Under the pieces are notes generated by a model. It saw only the letters and a list, made by a program, of their open reading frames with translations, ran no database searches and was not told the DNA's origin. Positions 11,527 through 15,000 of a stretch of 15,000 bases of DNA are shown here, one piece after another. This stretch comes from Penaeus vannamei. Lineage: Eukaryota; Arthropoda; Malacostraca; Decapoda; Penaeidae. A program made the position numbers and the translations under genes. Positions within the stretch are counted from its first letter, which is position 1. Every line of letters starts with the position of its first letter. The stretch covers positions 33,216,570 to 33,231,569 of the forward strand of contig NC_091575.1 in NCBI RefSeq assembly GCF_042767895.1, in the 5' to 3' direction.

Positions 11527-11655
11527 CTATGATGCCCCTAGAGGAGGAGGGAAGGGGGAGGAGAGGAAGAAGTGGAGGAGGATAATAAGGAGAAGAAAGT
11601 AAGGGAGGTAAGGAAATGGATAAAAAAAAAAGAGAAGCGTGGAAGAACGGGAGAA
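11527..11655. repeat. Purine-rich (GGA/GAA) tract in the promoter-like segment
   Basis: Nearly pure A/G sequence, ending with an A10 run near 11622-11631. GAGA-type tracts downstream of arthropod transcription starts can recruit GAGA-factor-like proteins, but here it may only reflect the general repeat load. Confidence 0.7.
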
Positions 11656-11667
11656 GAGAAGTCCCTG

Positions 11668-11682
11668 GCGATTGGCTAAGGT
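11668..11682. promoter_or_regulatory. Reverse CCAAT box overlapping a possible splice donor
   Basis: CGATTGGCT contains ATTGG at 11671-11675, the NF-Y CCAAT motif on the minus strand. It is followed at once by CTAAG/GTGGGT, a fair 5' splice site with GT at 11681-11682. If the start at about 11380 is real, this would end a 5' leader exon of about 300 nt. Both readings are tentative. Confidence 0.25.
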
Positions 11683-11791
11683 GGGTTCTAGGGCGCTGCT
11701 TAGGCCAGGGAGCCGTCGCGGTGGCTCTCCTGTCAGGTGGCTCGCTGGCTGTAGCATTACCCAGCGCCGAGAGGGCCGGGAGCGCGGTCTG

Positions 11792-11829
11792 CGCCGTCCG
11801 CCGCCGCCACCGCCGTCCGCCGCCGCCAC
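11792..11829. repeat. Perfect 19-bp tandem duplication, (CCG)-rich
   Basis: CGCCGTCCGCCGCCGCCAC occurs twice in direct succession without mismatch, at 11792-11810 and 11811-11829. Confidence 0.95.
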
Positions 11830-11986
11830 TAGCGACTCCCGCGTGTGTTGCTATGGCGAGACTTGGGGGTATTTTTAGCTGCGCCTGCAACGTTATCAAC
11901 GCCGAGGGACGAGGCCGCCCCCGGGAACGAATTTCACCTGCACATGAACCTGTAGCCGAGGTGCGCCGCGGCCAACACTCGCGGCC

Positions 11987-12001
11987 GGGGGGGGGGGGGG
12001 G
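11987..12001. repeat. G15 homopolymer
   Basis: A run of fifteen G follows a GCGGCC word. Length may be unreliable because sequencing commonly mis-sizes G runs. A second G run of ten is at about 4664-4673. Confidence 0.9.
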
Positions 12002-12087
12002 TTTAAGGGGAAACAGGGCGGTGGGGAGGGCTCGGAGGCACTGAGGCGGAGGGGGAAGGAGGAAGGAGGAGGACATGGTTTCTCTGC

Positions 12088-12370
12088 CTGTCTGTTTGTC
12101 TCTCTCTCAATCGTTCCTTCTCTCTATCTCTCTCTCTTTCTCTATCTCTCTCTATCTATCTATCTCTCTCTTTATCTCTCTCTCTCCCCTTCTCCCCCAC
12201 CTAACATCCCCCTCTCTCTCTCACACCCTTTTCCTCACCCTCCCTCCCTCTCCTTCTCCCCAATCTCTCTCTCTCCTTCTCCCTCCCTCCCCCTCTTCCC
12301 CTCCCCCTTCTCCTCCTCCTCCTTCCCTCTCCCCCTCCTCCTCCTTCTCCTTCCCTCTCCCTCACCCACT
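12088..12370. repeat. Polypyrimidine tract
   Basis: CT-rich sequence grading from (CTAT/CTCT)n on the left to CCCTCC/CCTCCT words on the right. With the purine tract at 12453-12734 it forms a loose inverted arrangement around an 80-bp unique spacer. Confidence 0.94.
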
Positions 12371-12452
12371 CTGCTTTAAAGCGAACTCCGCCTCGACAGG
12401 GTTAATAAGAAGGAGTCAGGATAAACATTATGATTCGCGCTGTTTGGGGCGA
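12371..12452. other. Unique spacer between opposed pyrimidine and purine tracts
   Basis: About 80 bases of balanced sequence starting near TTTAAAGCG. There is no recognisable coding or RNA feature, but it would be the loop if the flanking tracts paired. Confidence 0.5.
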
Positions 12453-12734
12453 GTGTGGAGAGGGGGAAGGAGAAAGAAAGAGAGGCAGGGAGAGGGGAGG
12501 GAGGAAGGGAAGGGAGGGAGGGTAGGAGGAAGGGAGGAAGGGAGGGAGGCAGGGAGAGGGGAGGAGGAAGGGAGGGAGGGAGGGAGGGAGGGAGGGAGGG
12601 AGGGAAGGAAGGAGAAAGAAAGAGAGACAGGGAGAAGGGAGGAGGAAGGGAAGGAGGGATGGAGGAGCAGGGGGATAGAGAGAGAGAGAGATAGGTGGAG
12701 GGAGGGAGGAAGAGAGAGAGAGACAGACAGACAG
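12453..12734. repeat. Polypurine tract with (GGGA)n and (AGAC)n
   Basis: GGAGGAAGGGA words, a clean GGGA tetramer run at about 12569-12608, and an AGAC tetramer run near 12719-12735. Arg/Glu/Gly-rich frames here are artefacts. Confidence 0.95.
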
Positions 12735-12948
12735 ACACCGACACACACAACACCATTGAGAAAGGAAAAGCAAAATTTTTTTCTCGTCCTTTCCCAGACG
12801 CGCTCACGAAATCTGTCAGCTGATTCCCCCCTCCCCCCCGCCCCCCTCCCTCTCCCCCTCCCCAAGGAACTCTTATGAAGGATAGTAGGACACGCAGGAC
12901 TTCGTCACAGCTGAGATCCTAGGATAATAAGGATTTTTTTTCTTTCAG
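12735..12948. other. Unique spacer with C-rich block and a splice-acceptor-like end
   Basis: The spacer contains a C-rich tract at about 12823-12863 that could form an i-motif on this strand. It ends with a T-rich stretch and CAG (GGATTTTTTTTCTTTCAG, AG at 12947-12948), a textbook 3' splice site. Confidence 0.5.
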
Positions 12949-12975
12949 ATGCTGGTTGATGAGGGTTGGGGGAAG
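12949..12975 (+). other. Candidate 27-nt coding exon
   Basis: The block lies between a strong acceptor (AG at 12947-12948 after a T-rich tract) and a strong donor, AAG/GTAAGG, with GT at 12976-12977. It is open, starts with ATG and would encode MLVDEGWGK in a phase-0 exon of nine codons. If real it could hold the start codon of the gene driven by the promoter-like segment about 1.6 kb upstream. Splice-like words arise by chance, and the donor lies at the edge of a GGTAAGG-rich G/A tract, so this remains a hypothesis. Confidence 0.18.
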
Positions 12976-13128
12976 GTAAGGGGGGAGGAAGGGGGGAGGG
13001 GGGAGGGAAGGAGAAGGGGTAGGGAAGGGGAAGGGAGGGAAGGGGTTAGGGGAAGGTATGGGGGTAGGGAGAGGAAAGGAGAAGGGGTAGGGGGAGGAAG
13101 GGGTAGAGGGAGGTGGGCGGAGGGGGGT
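12964..13128. repeat. G-rich tract with GGGGAAGG / GGGGTAGGG words
   Basis: Dense runs of three to six G spaced by one to four bases satisfy the pattern for multiple overlapping G-quadruplexes on the + strand. GGAGAAGGGGTAGGG occurs near 13009 and again near 13078. Confidence 0.93.
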
Positions 13129-13164
13129 ACAATAAGGATACAAAAGGATATTGAGGATATTTAG

Positions 13165-13416
13165 CTTTGTAGGTAGATTTATAGATAGATAGATAATAAT
13201 TAGATAGATAGATGGATAGGCAGGTAGGTAGATAGATAGATAATAATAAGATAGATAGATGGATAGGCAGGTAGGAAGATAGATAGATAATAATTAGATA
13301 GATAGATGGATAGGCAGGTAGGTAGATAGATAGATAATAATTAGATAGATAGATGGATACATAATAGATAGATGGATAGGTAACAGATAGATAGGTAAGC
13401 AGACAGATTGACAGAT
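13165..13416. repeat. GATA-rich minisatellite, 47-bp unit x 4
   Basis: Units start with ATAATAAT(T/A)AGATAGATAG at 13193, 13240, 13287 and 13334, exactly 47 bp apart. Each contains GGATAGGCAGGTAGG in the middle, except the last, which diverges. Flanks to 13416 are looser GATA/GACA repeats. Confidence 0.97.
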
Positions 13417-14217
13417 AGAGAAGGGGGTGTAGAAGGAGGGGAAAGGAGGAGGGAGAGAAGAACGGAGAAAGAAAAGAAGGGAGAAGAAAGAGAAAAAAGA
13501 GAAAAAAGAGAGAGAAGAAAGAAGGAGGGAGAGAAGAAGAAGGATAGGTGAGGTAGTGGGGAGAGGAAGGAGAGAGAGGGAAATGAGGGAAGGAAAGAGG
13601 AGAGAGAGGGAAATGAAAGAAAGGGATGGAAGGAAGAAGAGAAAGGGAAGAAGGGGGGAGAGGTAGAGAGAGGAAGGGAAGAAGGTAAGGAAAGACAAGA
13701 AAAGAGGGAAACGAGATAGGGGAAGGAGAGGAGGAGAGGCACGGGAGAAGATGAGGGAAGAGGAGAGAAAACAGAAGAGAAGAAAGGGATGGAAGGAAGA
13801 AGGGGAAAGCAGGAGGGTGGGAAGATGATGAGAAAGGAGAGGAAAGGAGAAGAGTGAAAGGAATGATAAGGAATGAGGAAGGAGAGGGACAGAGGAAAAG
13901 AGAAGAAGGGAAAGAAGGAGAACGGGAGAGGAGAAAAGGATGAAAAGAAAGGAAAAGGGGAAAAGGACAGGGCAGGAGAGGAGAGGAGGAGAATAGGAGA
14001 GAAGGGAAGAGAAGTGAAGATAAGAGGAGAGGAGAAGAAAAGAAGAGGGAAAAGAGGAGAAGAGAAGAAAAGAGAAGAAAAGAGAAGAGAAGAGAAAAGA
14101 ACAGAAAAGAGAAAAGAAAAGAACAAAGAAAAGAAAAGAAGAAGCAAGAAGAGAAGAAAAGTGTAAAGAAGTGAGAAGAGAAAAGAGGAGAGGAGAGGAG
14201 GGAGAGAAGGGAGAGGG
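13417..14217. repeat. 800-bp polypurine tract
   Basis: Almost purely A and G, with only scattered C/T. GGAAGAAGAG and GAGAGAGGGAAATGA words recur on the left (for example near 13572 and 13603), and GAGAAGAAAA words dominate at about 14035-14160. Frames of up to 401 residues on the minus strand, Ser/Leu/Phe/Pro-rich, are composition artefacts. The tract can form intramolecular triplexes. Confidence 0.95.
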
Positions 14218-14300
14218 AGTGCCCACCAGGCGAGGCACTAACAGCTGGCACGAGTTCGAAGCCTCACCTACGCAGCGAGCCTCTCTTCACACTCCAATAC
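14218..14300. other. Unique segment with a hairpin and a tRNA B-box-like word
   Basis: AGTGCC at 14218-14223 is the exact reverse complement of GGCACT at 14234-14239, giving a 6-bp stem with a 10-nt loop. GAGTTCGAAGCC at 14252-14263 resembles the polymerase III B-box (GGTTCGANNCC). A matching A-box and cloverleaf are not evident, so a tRNA gene is not supported. A decayed tRNA-derived SINE head is possible. Confidence 0.3.
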
Positions 14301-15000
14301 GCATGCTGTTTCATAGGCTCGAAAAAGCTTGTATTTCTTATCATTTATCTATTGTATTAACTGTAGAAAATGAGACTGGATTATCTTCACACTACAAGAG
14401 ATGTATTTGACCGGTTTCGATTACGTCTTCGTCAGATATACATATATTGGTTATTTTCATTTTCGTTTAGCATGGTTGATTAGGAATATGCTGTATAGGT
14501 TCAAAGGCCTGAGGAAGCATAGTTTTTTCATGTTTTATTTTTATTTTTATTTATTTATTTATTTATTAAGTATAGTTGGTTAAGGATATACTGTACAATA
14601 CCTGTGGTGTGTGAATGGATATTGTAGTACAAATGAACTGATAAATAAATAGATGAATATATATATATCTTTTAATTCCATTCCGTATACAGTTTCATAG
14701 GCTTTCTGTTATTTTTTTGTTATTCATTCTCTTCATAGTATCTATTCACTTGTTTATTATATTCATATTCATTAAGCTTATTTAGTTAAGCATATGCTGT
14801 ATAAGTTCATGGGCCGAAGAAGCACATGCTTTTATTTCGTTCTTATTTTTTAATTATTCTTTCAGTATGCATACTATGTTTATTTAGTTATTTGTTATTT
14901 TATTAAGCATGGTTGGTTAGGGATATGCTGTACAGTTATATGCGGTATGTAAGTGGATTTTATAGGACAAATACAGGTAGAAATTTTGCTGTAGGGACGT
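14301..15000. repeat. AT-rich interspersed-repeat region with recurring ~35-bp diverged motifs
   Basis: Related phrases of the type ATATGCTGTATAGGTTCA followed by GGCC-GAAGAAGCA occur at 14301-14331, 14486-14521, 14684-14706 and 14792-14829. A companion phrase (ATTAAG-ATGGTTGGTTAGGGATA then CTGTACA) occurs at 14565 and 14902, followed in both by GTGGAT...GTACAAAT-like text. Spacings of 306-384 bp indicate an old duplicated unit. An ATTT-rich run at 14531-14568 and an (AT)n run at about 14658-14668 are embedded. No protein frame is supported. Confidence 0.7.
14401..14443 (-). ncRNA. Hammerhead-ribozyme-like motif (type I layout)
   Basis: Read on the minus strand, the parts appear in type I hammerhead order. 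The 5' arm of stem I (14443-14436, ATGTATAT) is followed by the exact core CUGACGA (14435-14429), a short stem-II region (14428-14419), the exact core GAAA (14418-14415), a very short stem III (ACCGGU, 14415-14410), the cleavage base C at 14409, and the 3' arm of stem I (14408-14401, AAATACAT). The stem I arms pair at 7 of 8 positions. Hammerheads with tiny stem III are known in Penelope-like retroelements and retrozymes. The weak point is stem II: an extra A follows the core and only two pairs (GA/UC) close a CGUAA loop. It may be a decayed ribozyme or a chance resemblance. Confidence 0.35.

Larger units (their letters stand above)
11220..12010 (+). promoter_or_regulatory. CpG-rich promoter-like segment
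   Basis: The segment is GC-rich and dense in CpG, unlike its surroundings, and carries an ordered set of core and proximal elements listed separately: CRE-like site, GC box, TATA box, two E2F-type sites and a CCAAT box. The order fits transcription to the right with a start near 11380. A gene downstream would begin with a long non-coding or intron-rich 5' region, because no exon is certain in the rest of the window. Open frames of 142 residues (+) and 240 residues (-) cross it, but they are Arg/Pro/Gly/Ala-rich and show no domain. Confidence 0.5.

Noticed and set aside
11616..12044. 142-residue + frame and overlapping 240-residue - frame in the CpG-rich segment
   Set aside because: GC-rich sequence is poor in stops on both strands. 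The peptides are Arg/Gly/Ala/Pro-rich without a recognisable domain, and promoter elements occupy the same DNA. A very divergent protein cannot be excluded.
13046..14251. 401-residue open frame on the minus strand
   Set aside because: It crosses three unrelated repeat types (G-rich tract, GATA minisatellite, polypurine tract), and its Ser/Leu/Phe/Pro/Tyr composition is explained by pyrimidine-rich codons without stops.
14218..14290. tRNA gene suggested by GAGTTCGAAGCC
   Set aside because: There is only a B-box-like word. No A-box, anticodon stem or acceptor stem pairing can be drawn around it.
14480..14830. Further hammerhead motifs at CTGAGGAAGC (14508) and CCGAAGAAGC (14813)
   Set aside because: They resemble the CUGANGA core only partly, lack a GAAA core at the right distance, and have no pairing outer arms.

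Overview
This window reads as non-coding DNA from a eukaryotic nuclear genome, most likely a decapod crustacean and quite possibly a penaeid shrimp. The reasons are the extraordinary density of micro- and minisatellites (about two thirds of the window), long pure (GT)n, (CT)n and (TA)n runs, kilobase-scale polypyrimidine and polypurine tracts, and no dense gene packing. The organism assignment is inference: penaeid genomes are known for extreme simple-repeat content, but no diagnostic gene is present.

Layout. 1-3235: an (ATC/ATT)n block, AT-rich sequence with two 46-bp tandem duplications, an AAC/AAT-rich minisatellite of 45-48 bp units, an array of ~140-bp units, and a second large (ATC)n-type block. 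3236-5555: a 24-bp minisatellite with a 137-bp higher-order duplication, a short GC-rich island, then (ATCT)n, (GT)n and (GTGA)n arrays. 5556-7420: a 1.85-kb polypyrimidine tract with at least 18 copies of one short phrase and six copies of a conserved 26-27-bp non-pyrimidine island. 7478-8275: a ~33-bp minisatellite split by a T-rich tract. 8691-9215: (CT)n and (TA)29, followed by a fragment that looks like the end of a retroelement on the minus strand. 9215-9720: a C-rich minisatellite. 9720-11180: spacer with a weak TATA/CRE promoter-like cluster, a (GA)48 tract and unique AT-rich DNA. 11220-12010: a GC- and CpG-rich segment with a convincing promoter architecture (CRE-like site, TATA box, inverted pair of E2F-type sites, CCAAT box). 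12088-14217: pyrimidine and purine tracts, a possible 27-nt exon, and a 47-bp GATA-rich minisatellite. 14218-15000: AT-rich interspersed-repeat DNA with recurring diverged motifs and a hammerhead-ribozyme-like sequence on the minus strand.

No protein-coding gene can be supported. Every long open frame coincides with low-complexity DNA whose period is a multiple of 2, 3 or 4, or falls in the CpG-rich promoter segment without recognisable protein features. The best candidates for functional sequence are the promoter-like segment near 11.27-11.68 kb, possibly driving a gene that extends rightward out of the window, and the ribozyme-like motif at 14401-14443, which suggests a Penelope-like or retrozyme-like repeat family.
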